DNA of 64,000 nucleotides from Vampirovibrio chlorellavorus (GCA_001858525.1 LAPX01000004.1:496001-560000); one strand, 5' to 3'; positions 50,312 through 59,039 are shown, counted from the first letter of the stretch. The notes: generated from the letters alone by a model not told the origin. Numbers and translations: made by a program.

Positions 50312-50791
50312 ATGGGCGGTTTGGTCGAACAGGCCGGTTTGGCTCGCACCGTTGAGTTAAAGGGGCACGTCATTGATTCCCTGACCCTGTCCAAGGTCAT
50401 TGACCGGGTTCAGCAGTTGGGCGGCGATTACCGCATCAACGATATCCACGTGGGCAGCCTCAAAAAAGACATTTCCTCCATCAATCTCACCTTATTGGCC
50501 CCCGATTCGGCCACTTTGGAGCGACTTCTGGAAGCGGTGACCCCGTATGGGGCCGTGCCGGAAGTCGGCGATGCCGAGACCCTCCTCTGTACCGAAGATG
50601 GTGTGCTTTCTGAGGAAGCGTACCGGGTGCGTTTGCCCCGAAAAATCAGACACAATGGACAGTGGGCCACTGTGGAAAACGGCAGCGACTGGTGTTTACT
50701 GATTCAAAACGGGCAGGCCAAAATGACCCCGGTCACCCAGGTTCGCAAAGGAGACACTGTGGTTCGCGGCGCTCACGGTTTGGACTGGTAG
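50312..50791 (+). CDS. Stand-alone LOR/SDH conserved domain protein, 159 aa
   Basis: The sequence ARTVELKGHVIDSLTLSKVIDRV, GGDYRINDIHVGSLKKDISSINLTLLAPD (in parts), and RLPRKIRHNGQWATVENGSDW matches the LOR/SDH bifunctional-enzyme conserved region. In cyanobacterial AgrE/ArgZ proteins this domain follows the arginine dihydrolase domain and precedes an ornithine cyclodeaminase domain. Here it is a separate gene, lacks the cyclodeaminase part, and lies 9 bases before the ArgZ gene, in the reverse order. AAGGAG precedes the ATG. It probably forms a complex with ArgZ. Confidence 0.8.
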   Translation: MGGLVEQAGLARTVELKGHVIDSLTLSKVIDRVQQLGGDYRINDIHVGSLKKDISSINLTLLAPDSATLERLLEAVTPYGAVPEVGDAETLLCTEDGVLSEEAYRVRLPRKIRHNGQWATVENGSDWCLLIQNGQAKMTPVTQVRKGDTVVRGAHGLDW

Positions 50792-50800
50792 GGGCATGTT

Positions 50801-51685
50801 ATGAGCCCATCATCGTCTCAGCCATTGAGTAGTGACTGGTTTAATCCTCACCCGGTGGGACGTACGCCCTTTTCCAAATCGGGCAAGCCAACCATCCTGA
50901 TGTGCCCGCCCACTTACTTCACCGTATCCTACGCCATTAACCCATGGATGCAGGAAGCCCCGCCTTGCAATGAGGCTCTGGCCCAGCGGCAGTGGGAAAC
51001 CTTGTATAAAACCATCCTCAAAAAGGCCGGGGCCAATGTGGAATTGCTCACTCCCGAGCCAGGCGTCCCCGATTTGGTATTTACGGCCAACGCCGCCTTT
51101 GTTTACAACGATATGGCCATTATCGCCCACTACAAACATCCGGAGCGTCGGGCTGAGGAGCCCATTTGCGCCCAGTGGTTCGAGGAGCACGGCTTTTTGC
51201 CGGTGCTAATGCCAGATCACGTCTTTTTTGAAGGGGCGGGCGATGCCCTGATTTGGCAGGATCGAGTCTTTGCCGGTTATAAAACCCGCACCGATATTGC
51301 TTCTCATAGTTTGCTGACTGCCGCCACCGATTTGCCGGTGCTGTCCATGGAGCTGATTAACGATCGCTATTATCATATTGACGTGTGCCTGTGCCCCTTG
51401 CAGGATGGCCACCTGATTTATTCCCCCGATGCCTTTGATGAATATGGTCTGGCTGTGATTGAGGCCAACGTGCCAGAGAAAAAACTGATACCCGTGTCTG
51501 CGGAAGAGGCGGCCCGTTTTGCCTGCAATTCGGTGAACATTGGGGATACGGTCATTCTGAATCAGGGGTCCGGCAAACTGGTGGATGACCTGAAGCAGCG
51601 GGGCTTTCAGGTCATCGAAGTGGATCTCAGTGAATTTCTGAAGGCAGGTGGTTCCGCCAAATGCCTGACCCTGCGAATTGCCTGA
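50801..51685 (+). CDS. argZ: Arginine dihydrolase ArgZ-like (amidinotransferase fold)
   Basis: A 294-residue guanidine-modifying enzyme. Active-site features visible: TVSYAINPWMQE, PDLVFTANAAFVYND, FEGAGDALIWQ, YYHIDVCLCPL with the catalytic His, and near the C-terminus AGGSAKCLTLRIA with the nucleophile Cys. The INPWM and FTANA segments resemble ArgZ, which turns arginine into ornithine, CO2 and two ammonia, better than a classic DDAH. Dihydrolase versus deiminase activity cannot be proven by eye. It pairs with the LOR protein just upstream. Confidence 0.85.
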   Translation: MSPSSSQPLSSDWFNPHPVGRTPFSKSGKPTILMCPPTYFTVSYAINPWMQEAPPCNEALAQRQWETLYKTILKKAGANVELLTPEPGVPDLVFTANAAFVYNDMAIIAHYKHPERRAEEPICAQWFEEHGFLPVLMPDHVFFEGAGDALIWQDRVFAGYKTRTDIASHSLLTAATDLPVLSMELINDRYYHIDVCLCPLQDGHLIYSPDAFDEYGLAVIEANVPEKKLIPVSAEEAARFACNSVNIGDTVILNQGSGKLVDDLKQRGFQVIEVDLSEFLKAGGSAKCLTLRIA

Positions 51686-51715
51686 GCCCGAAGTAGCCGC
51701 TTTTCAGAGCGCTTC

Positions 51716-52408
51716 CTAGATCATTCGGTTGCTAAAGGTATCCAGCGGGCTATCGTTGGTGGGCATTGGCGGTGGTTGCAAAGTCGGTGCCTGATTCTCA
51801 TCGGGGGACAAGGGATCGCTTTCTTCTTCCCCCAAGCCGTCTTCGTCGGAGGGTGATTTGGCTTCTCCGCCCGCTTTTTTGGGAATGGTAATGACTAACT
51901 CGGTCTGCTTGTCATTTTGCTCGGTTTGTCGATGCAGTTGTCCCGGCACCAGTTCATGAGCGGTGCTGAAGGTCTGCATAAAGCTGGCGGAAACCGTTTG
52001 TCCATCGCTTTGGCTGCCCGTTTGCCCGGATACGTCAATGCGATGCGGGGAAACCTCCACCTTGATGGCAGAAGAGTCTTCTGGCTTGGCCAGGGGGACC
52101 CGAAGCACATACGCACTGGACGTTTCTTCCACCATAATGTCCGTGGTGGAAACAGGCATGCCGAAGATAGAATTTTCCAGATCCGGGAACTTGAGGGGAT
52201 CGGGCAAGGAGGGAGCAGCGGCCTCTGGGGTAGCTTCAGCCTCTGGGGCAGCTTCAGCCTCCGGGCCGTTGGCATTGGCCTGACCCAACAGGTTATCCAG
52301 GTGTTGTCGGGCATCGTTGGAGGAGGAACCTTGCCATAGCAGGGTAACGGCCAGTAATAGAGCCGCCCCTGTGAACACGGTTAGCCCGGCGACACGTCGG
52401 TTTCTCAT
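51716..52408 (-). CDS. Membrane-anchored protein with Hsp20/alpha-crystallin-like domain, 230 aa
   Basis: Residues ~6-26 form one membrane helix (VAGLTVFTGAALLLAVTLLW) after a basic MRNRR, predicting the rest to be outside. An Ala/Glu/Pro linker (~40-68) contains the repeat PEAEATPEAAA. Residues ~88-185 resemble an alpha-crystallin domain: TDIMVEETSSAYVLRVPL, SSAIKVEVSPHRIDVSG, ASFMQTFSTAHELVPGQL, KQTELVITIPKK. The acidic, Pro-rich tail is disordered. It overlaps queF by 4 bases (ATGA). Confidence 0.7.
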   Translation of the reverse strand: MRNRRVAGLTVFTGAALLLAVTLLWQGSSSNDARQHLDNLLGQANANGPEAEAAPEAEATPEAAAPSLPDPLKFPDLENSIFGMPVSTTDIMVEETSSAYVLRVPLAKPEDSSAIKVEVSPHRIDVSGQTGSQSDGQTVSASFMQTFSTAHELVPGQLHRQTEQNDKQTELVITIPKKAGGEAKSPSDEDGLGEEESDPLSPDENQAPTLQPPPMPTNDSPLDTFSNRMI

Positions 52409-52818
52409 GGCTTGAATTCAAATCCTTCTTTGCGGTAAGTGGCCACAATGGTGCTGGAAATAGCGCCACGAGCGCTAAATTCGCCAGTCACTTCCATAAA
52501 GCGGGGCTGACAGGTGGCAACCAGGTCATCCAGAATCTGGTTGGTCACCGCTTCATAAAAAATGCCCCGGTTCCGGTAGCTGAGGAAGTAATACTTCAGG
52601 GATTTCAGCTCCAGGCATTTTTGATCGGCCACGTAGTCAATACTGATGGTGCCAAAGTCCGGCAGGCCGGTTTTGGGGCAAACCGAGGTGAATTCGGCCA
52701 CTTTGATGGAGTTGACGTAATCCCGGTTGGGGCGAGGATTGTCAAAGGTATCAATCTCCGGGGCTTCGGAGTACATTTTTTGCTTTTCAAGTTCGCTTAA
52801 GCTGCCAGTGGGGGTCAT
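52405..52818 (-). CDS. queF: NADPH-dependent 7-cyano-7-deazaguanine reductase QueF
   Basis: Reduces preQ0 to preQ1 for queuosine in tRNA. The 137-residue protein is the single-domain form: EFTSVCPKTGLPDFGTISIDY holds the active-site Cys; LELKSLKYYFLSYRNRGIFYE and the later GEFSARGAISSTI complete the fold. GGAAAG lies 7 bases before ATG 52818, better than the start at 52833. Other queuosine genes are not in the window. Confidence 0.93.
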   Translation of the reverse strand: MTPTGSLSELEKQKMYSEAPEIDTFDNPRPNRDYVNSIKVAEFTSVCPKTGLPDFGTISIDYVADQKCLELKSLKYYFLSYRNRGIFYEAVTNQILDDLVATCQPRFMEVTGEFSARGAISSTIVATYRKEGFEFKP

Positions 52819-52897
52819 AAGGCGTCTTTCCATTAATCTGCTACAACAAGCACATTATACGGAACATAGTCCCTAAATTCCATTCGCGAACGCAGTT

Positions 52898-54970
52898 TCA
52901 ACCGCTATTTTGATCTTCCTGGGCAAAATAGGCATCCACCAGGCGATCGATACTACGGCCCAGAAACCGGTTGCTATGCAGCAGGACGTCTTGGCTAAAC
53001 GTATTCATTGCGTCTAAAATGGATTCGCTGTGAGGGAATACCGGCTCCGCATCAACTTTTGAGGCCGGTGAGACCGCTGGTTCCGCCATTTTTTCAGGCA
53101 GAGGCTTTGGCTGCTCAGGCTGCAACTCGGCAATTTCTGGAGCTGATATCAACGGAGGGGCTGACTCCTGTAATTCTTGCGTAGGTTCTTTTGGCGCCGG
53201 TGTTTTAGCCGGTTCGGGATCGGCCATGGCTTGTGGCGCCTCGGGTTCAGAATCGAACTGGGGCCAGCCTTGGGACTCGGCTGTTGCATCGGCGTTTTCA
53301 GACCCGAACAAGAAGGAGGTGTAGCCACTTTCTGGAACTGCTTCCGGGATCTGCTCTTCAAGACTGCTCTCCTCATCTGCGGATGACAGCTTGGCGCTGA
53401 AGCTCAGCTCATTATCCGGGGCGGAGTAGTACTGATCGTAAGACAGGTTATTGAGGATGGAAGAAGCGGGTTCTTCATCCAGAACAAAGGCCTGTGCCGG
53501 GGCATCGGGATCTTCGTAATGACCAAAGTCGTAGGACTCCAAATTGTCATTTCCCTTCAGGCCTTGGGCCTCATCCCCAAAATAGTGATCCAGAATATCC
53601 GTATCGGTAGACTCGGCTTTATCAATGGCGGTATCGATCTGATTCGTATTGGCCGAGGGCGTGGGCTGCGAAGGGGGCTCGATTGGTTCAGCAGCGCCCA
53701 GTAGAATGCTATCCAGATCAAAGGTCTCATCATTTAAGATGTCGGTCACAGGCTCGGCGAAAGCATTGGTGGGGTTGTTGACCTGCATCTCGAAGTTTGC
53801 GGTCATGGCTTCAAGAGCGTCCAGATCCGCTGAGGTCATCGGGGAGCTCATGGCAAAGTCATTCAGCACCGTTTCCGAATGTTCAGGCTGGGGGGGGGAA
53901 CCCGCGCTGAACTGCTCCGTCAGGGCGGGCGATTCAGTCTGGGCTTCCGGCATCCCTTCTGGCATCCATGGTTCCGTCGGACTCAAGTCGCTGGCAGTTT
54001 CCCTGGAAGGCGTCATGGAAGGTTCCAGGGGGTTCAAGAAGCCCCCAAACAAGTGGCTGTTGTCCATCTGGGAGGCTGGGTCGGCATTTTCAGTGGGGAA
54101 GAGATAAAAATTATCTGGGCTCTGGTTCGGGTTATTGGCACTGCCTTCCGGATTGGGTGCAAAAGATGCTTGAGTCTGCTCAGGGACAGCAGAGACTTCA
54201 CCCATCATGGTTTGAGGTGCTGGGTCTTGTAAGCTGCTTTCAAAGCCGAATAGCTCTTCGCTAGGGCTTGTTGCCAAGGGCGTTTCCGTAGTCGAACTTT
54301 CGGGTGCGGGATAAGTCCACTCCAGACTGGCCGTTTCCTCAATGGTAGGCTGAAACGGATTTTCCGCCGCCAGAGGGTCACTGTTTGTGGCCGGAGCAAA
54401 GTTGAAATCCGGACTCAGGGAATCCATAAGGGTATTCGTGTTGGCATTCGGCAAGTCGGGAAAAAGAAGGAAGGGGTCGCTGGCGGCAGTTGCCTCCACT
54501 GGTGGCATTTCTGGCCCTAAGTTGGACTGTTCCGTTTCTAGTGAAACGCTGGGTGCTTCTACCCCACTCTCAAGCGCCATCCCTGGAGTTTCAGGCGTAT
54601 CGGCGTTATTGATTTCAGGCAGACTGTCCTGATGGCTTGCGTCGGGCTGTGAACCCGTTGAAATCATTTCCAGCTGATGCTTTTCAAAAAAGTCGGAGAG
54701 GTCTTTGGGTTCATCGGCGGTTGAGGTGGCTTCTGTTACGGGGAGTAACGCCAGATCTTCCAGGGTGTGAGTTTCTGGGGCGGATGCTTCGGATGGCGTT
54801 GCCGACTCAGGTTCAGCAGCAGTTGCAGCGACTGGGGCCGGTTGTTCGGATGAGAGATCCAGTTCATCCGGACTGGCCAGCATTACGCCGGGTGGTAGCT
54901 CCATTTTTCCAGACGGCTTTGATATCGTGGGGCTTGAGTCAGTTTTTTTGGAAAAAGGCCAGAGATTCAC
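52898..54970 (-). CDS. Large acidic, disordered protein of unknown function, 690 aa
   Basis: Most of the protein is rich in Glu, Asp, Pro, Ser, Ala and Gln and should be disordered. It has no signal peptide or membrane segment. Two ordered-looking ends stand out: the start MNLWPFSKK and a C-terminal helix DAMNTFSQDVLLHSNRFLGR followed by SIDRLVDAYFAQ. Short hydrophobic motifs recur through the acidic part: FLLFPDLPNAN, FYLFPTENADPA, HLFGGFLNP, ELFGFES, SFLFGSENADATA, DHYFGDE. I chose GTG 54970 (AGAGGAGA upstream). Function unknown; a scaffold that recruits partners through these motifs is a possibility. Confidence 0.75.
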   Translation of the reverse strand: MNLWPFSKKTDSSPTISKPSGKMELPPGVMLASPDELDLSSEQPAPVAATAAEPESATPSEASAPETHTLEDLALLPVTEATSTADEPKDLSDFFEKHQLEMISTGSQPDASHQDSLPEINNADTPETPGMALESGVEAPSVSLETEQSNLGPEMPPVEATAASDPFLLFPDLPNANTNTLMDSLSPDFNFAPATNSDPLAAENPFQPTIEETASLEWTYPAPESSTTETPLATSPSEELFGFESSLQDPAPQTMMGEVSAVPEQTQASFAPNPEGSANNPNQSPDNFYLFPTENADPASQMDNSHLFGGFLNPLEPSMTPSRETASDLSPTEPWMPEGMPEAQTESPALTEQFSAGSPPQPEHSETVLNDFAMSSPMTSADLDALEAMTANFEMQVNNPTNAFAEPVTDILNDETFDLDSILLGAAEPIEPPSQPTPSANTNQIDTAIDKAESTDTDILDHYFGDEAQGLKGNDNLESYDFGHYEDPDAPAQAFVLDEEPASSILNNLSYDQYYSAPDNELSFSAKLSSADEESSLEEQIPEAVPESGYTSFLFGSENADATAESQGWPQFDSEPEAPQAMADPEPAKTPAPKEPTQELQESAPPLISAPEIAELQPEQPKPLPEKMAEPAVSPASKVDAEPVFPHSESILDAMNTFSQDVLLHSNRFLGRSIDRLVDAYFAQEDQNSG

Positions 54971-55348
54971 GAGTGGAGGTCTCCTCTCAGTCGGTATGGC
55001 AAATGTGCTTATTCGGTTATTCGGCAAATCCAAAAATATCTTCAATCTTTTTTGGTGGTTTTTATGGCGAACCCTTGAAGATCTTTGTTCTGTCTGCCTT
55101 TTGGGGGTATAAATTGCTTAACATACCTTTATGCTTAGCATAAAAAGACCAAGCCTCCACAATGTTTTCGGTATACTCTTGCTGTTCAGTTTTTGGACAC
55201 GTTTTTTCTGGGGTTGGTAGCACGATTTCTTTTTGTGCGGCGTTAATAAAATCGAGCGGAACGTTACAAATGAACGTTATGAATAAGGACTGGTAATGGC
55301 GCTTTCTTGCAAACAGTGGACTTTTTTAGACAGTAAGGGGGCAAATTA
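54971..55348. other. Divergent intergenic region with hairpin and tandem repeat
   Basis: No gene. TTTATGC/GCATAAA with a TTA loop (55128-55144) is a perfect 7-bp hairpin. A 13-base unit, GAACGTTACAAAT then GAACGTTATGAAT, is repeated in tandem at 55259-55284, about 65 bases before the symporter start. Both may bind regulators. Confidence 0.5.
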
Positions 55349-56677
55349 GTGGGAATCTCTATGGCGAGGCTGACTAAGCCCTCATTGGTTGTTCAGGTGA
55401 TTGCAGGTATGGTGCTGGGTATTGCCCTGGGTCACTTCTGGCCGGAAGTGGGCGTTCAAATCAAGCCCCTGTCCGACATCTTTTTACGCATGATCAAAAT
55501 GCTGATTGCCCCCCTCATTTTTGCCACGTTGGTCATTGGTATTGCGGGCACCGGCAGTCATAAAAATCTGGGACGTTTGGGCGCCAAAACCCTGATTTAC
55601 TTTGAATTGGCGACCATTCCCGCCCTGATTATCGGGATGGTGGTGGCCAACCTGTTCCGTCCGGGCGATGGTATTGATATGAGCACCCTGAGCGCCAAAG
55701 GCGTGGCTCAGCTTGGCGCCATTACCGGCAATATCGAAACCGTTCAGCACCACACTTTGTGGGATACCCTGGTCAATATGGTTCCTACCAGCGTTATCGA
55801 TGCCATGGCCAAAGGCGATATTTTGCAGTTGGTGGTGTTTTCCGTGTTTTTTGCCCTGGCCATCCTGTCAGCCGGAGAAAAAGCCAGACCGATTTTAACG
55901 GTACTGCAGTCTCTGTCTGAAATTATGTTTGAGTTCGTGAACAAAGTGATGGCTTTCGCCCCCATGGGGGTCATGGCAGCCATTGCGGCCACGGTTGGGG
56001 CCAACGGACTCGATATTTTGAAGGTATATGTCAAATTGGTCGGCTCTTTGTATTTTGCGTTGGCTGTTTTTGTCCTGCTGGTGCTGTGTACCGCCTGCTC
56101 GATTGCCCGCATTCCCTTTTTGCGCCTGATGAAAGCCATTAAAGAGCCTTTCTTGCTGGCCTTCTCCACGGCCAGCAGCGAATCCGCCCTGCCCAAGGCC
56201 ATGGAAGTGATGGAACGCTTTGGGGTTCCTAAAAATGTGGTCAGCTTTGTAATGCCTACCGGCTACAGCTTCAATCTGGATGGCAGCACCTTATATGTGG
56301 CCCTGGCCGCCTTGTTCGTGGCGCAAATGGCCCATGTGGAGATGAGCTTGCAAGATCAGTTGGTCATGTTGCTGACCCTGATTCTGACCACCAAAGGGGT
56401 GGCCGCAGTACCCAAAGCGTCGCTAGTGGTTCTGGCCGCCACGCTCAGTGCGTTTCACCTGCCCATGGAAGGAGTGGCTGTCATCTTGGGAATCGATCAT
56501 TTCCTGGATATGGGTCGCACCTCCATTAACCTGGTGGGCAACTGTGTGGCTTCCGCGGTGGTGGCCCGTTGGGAAGGCGTTTTTGATGATGAGAAAATGG
56601 GCGTTTTCGGCACCGAAAAGGAAGTGTTTGAAGAGGAGCCCGTCACGGAATCCATTCGTACCCCTTTACTGGTATAA
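55349..56677 (+). CDS. Dicarboxylate/amino acid:cation symporter (DAACS, GltP-like)
   Basis: Imports glutamate, aspartate or C4-dicarboxylates with cations. The 442-residue protein has about eight helices and two hairpins; FSTASSESALPKAMEVMERF is the serine-rich HP1 signature, GYSFNLDGSTLYVALAALF helix 7 is typical, and KGVAAVPKASLVVLAATL matches HP2. The N-terminal VVQVIAGMVLGIALGHFWP and IFLRMIKMLIAPLIFATL fit. GTG start with AAGGGGGC upstream. The last 40 residues form an acidic cytoplasmic tail. The exact substrate is not assignable. Confidence 0.93.
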   Translation: MGISMARLTKPSLVVQVIAGMVLGIALGHFWPEVGVQIKPLSDIFLRMIKMLIAPLIFATLVIGIAGTGSHKNLGRLGAKTLIYFELATIPALIIGMVVANLFRPGDGIDMSTLSAKGVAQLGAITGNIETVQHHTLWDTLVNMVPTSVIDAMAKGDILQLVVFSVFFALAILSAGEKARPILTVLQSLSEIMFEFVNKVMAFAPMGVMAAIAATVGANGLDILKVYVKLVGSLYFALAVFVLLVLCTACSIARIPFLRLMKAIKEPFLLAFSTASSESALPKAMEVMERFGVPKNVVSFVMPTGYSFNLDGSTLYVALAALFVAQMAHVEMSLQDQLVMLLTLILTTKGVAAVPKASLVVLAATLSAFHLPMEGVAVILGIDHFLDMGRTSINLVGNCVASAVVARWEGVFDDEKMGVFGTEKEVFEEEPVTESIRTPLLV

Positions 56678-56706
56678 CAAAGCCGCGCATTGGTCATTAA
56701 GTTTGG

Positions 56707-56741
56707 AAAGGATGGTCACAGGATCGTCCTTTTCGCTTTTT
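56707..56741 (+). terminator. Rho-independent terminator after the symporter
   Basis: AAAGGATGGTC pairs with GATCGTCCTTT (two G-T pairs, loop ACAG, 56707-56732), followed by TCGCTTTTT. Confidence 0.8.
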
Positions 56742-56834
56742 GAGCCATTCGGCGTTTGAGGGGCATGCCTTGCCTCAGGCCTGGCTTCAGGAGACAATAA
56801 GGCCAGTTTGCCCAAACCCCAAGGAGCGTATCCA

Positions 56835-57707
56835 ATGACCTCGCCTGCCACCGCATGTATTCTGGATGGGAAGCTGACTTCCCAGAATTTGCTGGATTCC
56901 TTATCCCTGGAATTGGCCCAAATCAAAGCGCAAGGGGCGCCATTGCCCAAACTGGTGGTGGTTCTGGTGGGCGATGACCCGGCCAGTCAGGTTTATGTAG
57001 GCAAAAAGGCCAAAACGGCCCAAAAAATCGGCATGTTGTCCGAGTTGTTGACCTACCCCGCCGATACAACGCAAGCGGAACTGCTGGCCGTGATTGCCCG
57101 CTTGAATCAGGATGCCAGTGTGCACGGTATTTTGGTGCAACTGCCCCTGCCCAAACACATCGATACCTTGTCTGTGATTCGGGCCATTGACCCCAAAAAG
57201 GACGTGGATGGCCTGCATCCCCTGAATATGGGCCTGTTGATGACGGGCGATCCGTCTGCCTGTAAGCCCTGCACCCCGGCTGGGGTCATGACTCTGTTAA
57301 AAGCCTATAACGTGCCACTGGCGGGTCAAAATGCCGTGGTGCTGGGGCGCTCTAATATTGTGGGCAAGCCCATGGGCATGCTATTGCTGCAAGAGAATGC
57401 CACAGTGACCTATTGCCACAGTAAAACCGCCGATTTAGCCGCGGTCTGCCGGGAGGCCGATATTCTGGTGGCGGCAGTGGGTGTGCCCAATCTGGTGACC
57501 GCCGATTTCGTGAAGCCGGGGGCTGCCATCATTGATGTGGGCATTAATCGCCTGGATGGCAAGCTGGTGGGCGATGTGGACTTTACCAGCGCCAGCCAAA
57601 AGGCCGGTTTCATTACCCCGGTGCCCGGCGGCGTGGGCCCCATGACCATTGTCACGCTCATGGCCAACACCCTGTTTCTGTATCGGCAAGGTCAGCCAAC
57701 CGCATAA
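56835..57707 (+). CDS. folD: Methylenetetrahydrofolate dehydrogenase/cyclohydrolase FolD
   Basis: Interconverts methylene-, methenyl- and formyl-tetrahydrofolate. The 290-residue protein has [22 protein letters not shown] (in parts) with the catalytic Lys, [33 protein letters not shown] and [17 protein letters not shown], and ends with [25 protein letters not shown] lies 8 bases before ATG 56835; the frame to 56808 is an extension. Confidence 0.97.
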   Translation: MTSPATACILDGKLTSQNLLDSLSLELAQIKAQGAPLPKLVVVLVGDDPASQVYVGKKAKTAQKIGMLSELLTYPADTTQAELLAVIARLNQDASVHGILVQLPLPKHIDTLSVIRAIDPKKDVDGLHPLNMGLLMTGDPSACKPCTPAGVMTLLKAYNVPLAGQNAVVLGRSNIVGKPMGMLLLQENATVTYCHSKTADLAAVCREADILVAAVGVPNLVTADFVKPGAAIIDVGINRLDGKLVGDVDFTSASQKAGFITPVPGGVGPMTIVTLMANTLFLYRQGQPTA

Positions 57708-57821
57708 TCAAAGTTAGCGCCTGTTTCCGGGAGCGTGTCAGGGTTTAAAGCCTGATTGGGCGCAGGGACAAGCCTGCCTATTTATGATATAGTGACCCCA
57801 ATTGTTCGGGTTTGATTTCTG

Positions 57822-57827
57822 TATAAT
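57822..57827 (+). promoter_or_regulatory. Candidate -10 box of the superoxide dismutase gene
   Basis: A perfect TATAAT, 35 bases upstream of the ATG. TTGTTC at 57802-57807 could be the -35 but the spacer is only 14 bases. An AGAGGAGG ribosome-binding site follows, so the gene is probably well expressed. Confidence 0.5.
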
Positions 57828-57856
57828 CTCAACTGAAATGAAAGAGGAGGCCCATT

Positions 57857-58453
57857 ATGCCCGCCACCCAAGTAAAGCCCTATGAGGCGATTGCTTACAA
57901 TTTGCAATTAGATGGTATTTCCGCTGAGCAGCTGGAAACCCACTACGCCCTGTACAAAGGCTATGTGACCAACACCAACACTCTCAACGACAAACTGTCT
58001 GAGCTGCGGGAAGCCGGAAAAGTAGGCACCCCGGAGTACAACGAAATTCGTCGTCGCTTGGCCTTTGAATACGACGGCATTCGCTTGCACGAATACTATT
58101 TTGAAAACATGGTTGGCAACGGTGGCGCTGCCCCCACCAGTGGCAAGCTGGCTGAAGCCTTGAAAGAGTACTTTGGCAGCGTGGATGCCTGGGTTGCCGA
58201 TTTCAAAGCCACTGGCGCCATGCGTGGCATCGGCTGGGCGGTGTTGTACCAGGATCCCATCACTGGCCGCCTGCAAAACTTCTGGATTACCGACCACGAG
58301 AACGGCCACCCCGCTGGCTTCACCCCCATTTTGGTGATGGATGTATGGGAGCACGCTTATGTGGGCGACTACAAAGCCACCGAGCGCGGCAAATACATCG
58401 AGGCCTTCTTCCGCAACATCAACTGGAAAGTGGTCGAATCCCGCCTGAAATAG
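57857..58453 (+). CDS. Fe/Mn superoxide dismutase family protein, atypical
   Basis: A 198-residue SOD-fold protein. Metal ligands can be aligned: His29 (LETHYALYKGYV), His78 (IRLHEYYFEN), Asp162 and His166 (VMDVWEHAYVGDY). GIGWAVLYQ and FFRNINWKVV are also typical. The region after His29 reads ALYKGYV where most SODs have GKHHQTYV, so the gateway histidines are lost. DHENGHPAGF replaces the NQD/NAG segment, placing His151 where some archaeal SODs have an outer-sphere His. It may have altered metal use or activity. Strong SD and a strong terminator frame the gene. Confidence 0.88.
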   Translation: MPATQVKPYEAIAYNLQLDGISAEQLETHYALYKGYVTNTNTLNDKLSELREAGKVGTPEYNEIRRRLAFEYDGIRLHEYYFENMVGNGGAAPTSGKLAEALKEYFGSVDAWVADFKATGAMRGIGWAVLYQDPITGRLQNFWITDHENGHPAGFTPILVMDVWEHAYVGDYKATERGKYIEAFFRNINWKVVESRLK

Positions 58454-58475
58454 GCGAACAGCCCTATAAACTTTA

Positions 58476-58523
58476 AAAATACCCTGATGCCGCTTGTTAC
58501 AAGAGATGTCAGGGTATTTTTTT
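58476..58523 (+). terminator. Rho-independent terminator of the superoxide dismutase gene
   Basis: AAAATACCCTGA (58476-58487) pairs with TCAGGGTATTTT (58509-58520) and is followed by more T. The 21-base loop can form an inner CTTGT/ACAAG stem. Confidence 0.85.
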
Positions 58524-58587
58524 AGTGGGTTGGTCCAATTTTTGAATGCTAATCAATTCTTAAATGGGAGAAGTTTCTAGTTAAGAA

Positions 58588-58974
58588 TCAGTCTAATTTA
58601 GGAATTTCTGATTCTGGATAGGGAGGCAGGCTGCCGCTCTCTTGTTCAAGCAGCCTGTTCAAAAGCACCCGAGAGGACGGAATGATTTGCGTCATGGAGT
58701 ACGGCGGTTGGTATTGCACTTGCTGAGCCACGGCTTCCAGTTTTTCCAGCCCCGATTGCAATTTATTACGGGCCCCTACGGCATTGCCACGCTGCCAATG
58801 GTAAAACCCCACCCCCACTTGGAGCAAGCCTTGCAAGTAGGTCTTTTCCGGGCCCGGCGGTAGCGGGCGCCACAGATCTTCCAGCACCTCGTGGCATTCA
58901 AAAAACGCCTGCCGATTGAACAGGTCAATCGCCTCTGACAATAAGGGCTTTGAATCGCTTTTTAAATCGTCCAT
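58588..58974 (-). CDS. DUF309 domain protein, 128 aa
   Basis: The sequence AIDLFNRQAFFECHEVLEDLW, GPEKTYLQGLLQVGVGFYHWQRGN and AGARNKLQSGLEKL matches DUF309, a small helical family found in many bacteria and in cyanobacteria. The E-C-H-E motif suggests metal or hydrolase chemistry, but no activity is established. An inverted repeat ATTCTTAA/TTAAGAAT brackets its stop (58555-58562 and 58581-58588). It follows the RWYD-repeat gene. Confidence 0.88.
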   Translation of the reverse strand: MDDLKSDSKPLLSEAIDLFNRQAFFECHEVLEDLWRPLPPGPEKTYLQGLLQVGVGFYHWQRGNAVGARNKLQSGLEKLEAVAQQVQYQPPYSMTQIIPSSRVLLNRLLEQESGSLPPYPESEIPKLD

Positions 58975-59039
58975 GCTTTGAACCGTTCAGGGCGCACCAT
59001 CTCCAACAACCACTGCCAAGCCATTATACCCGAGTGATT

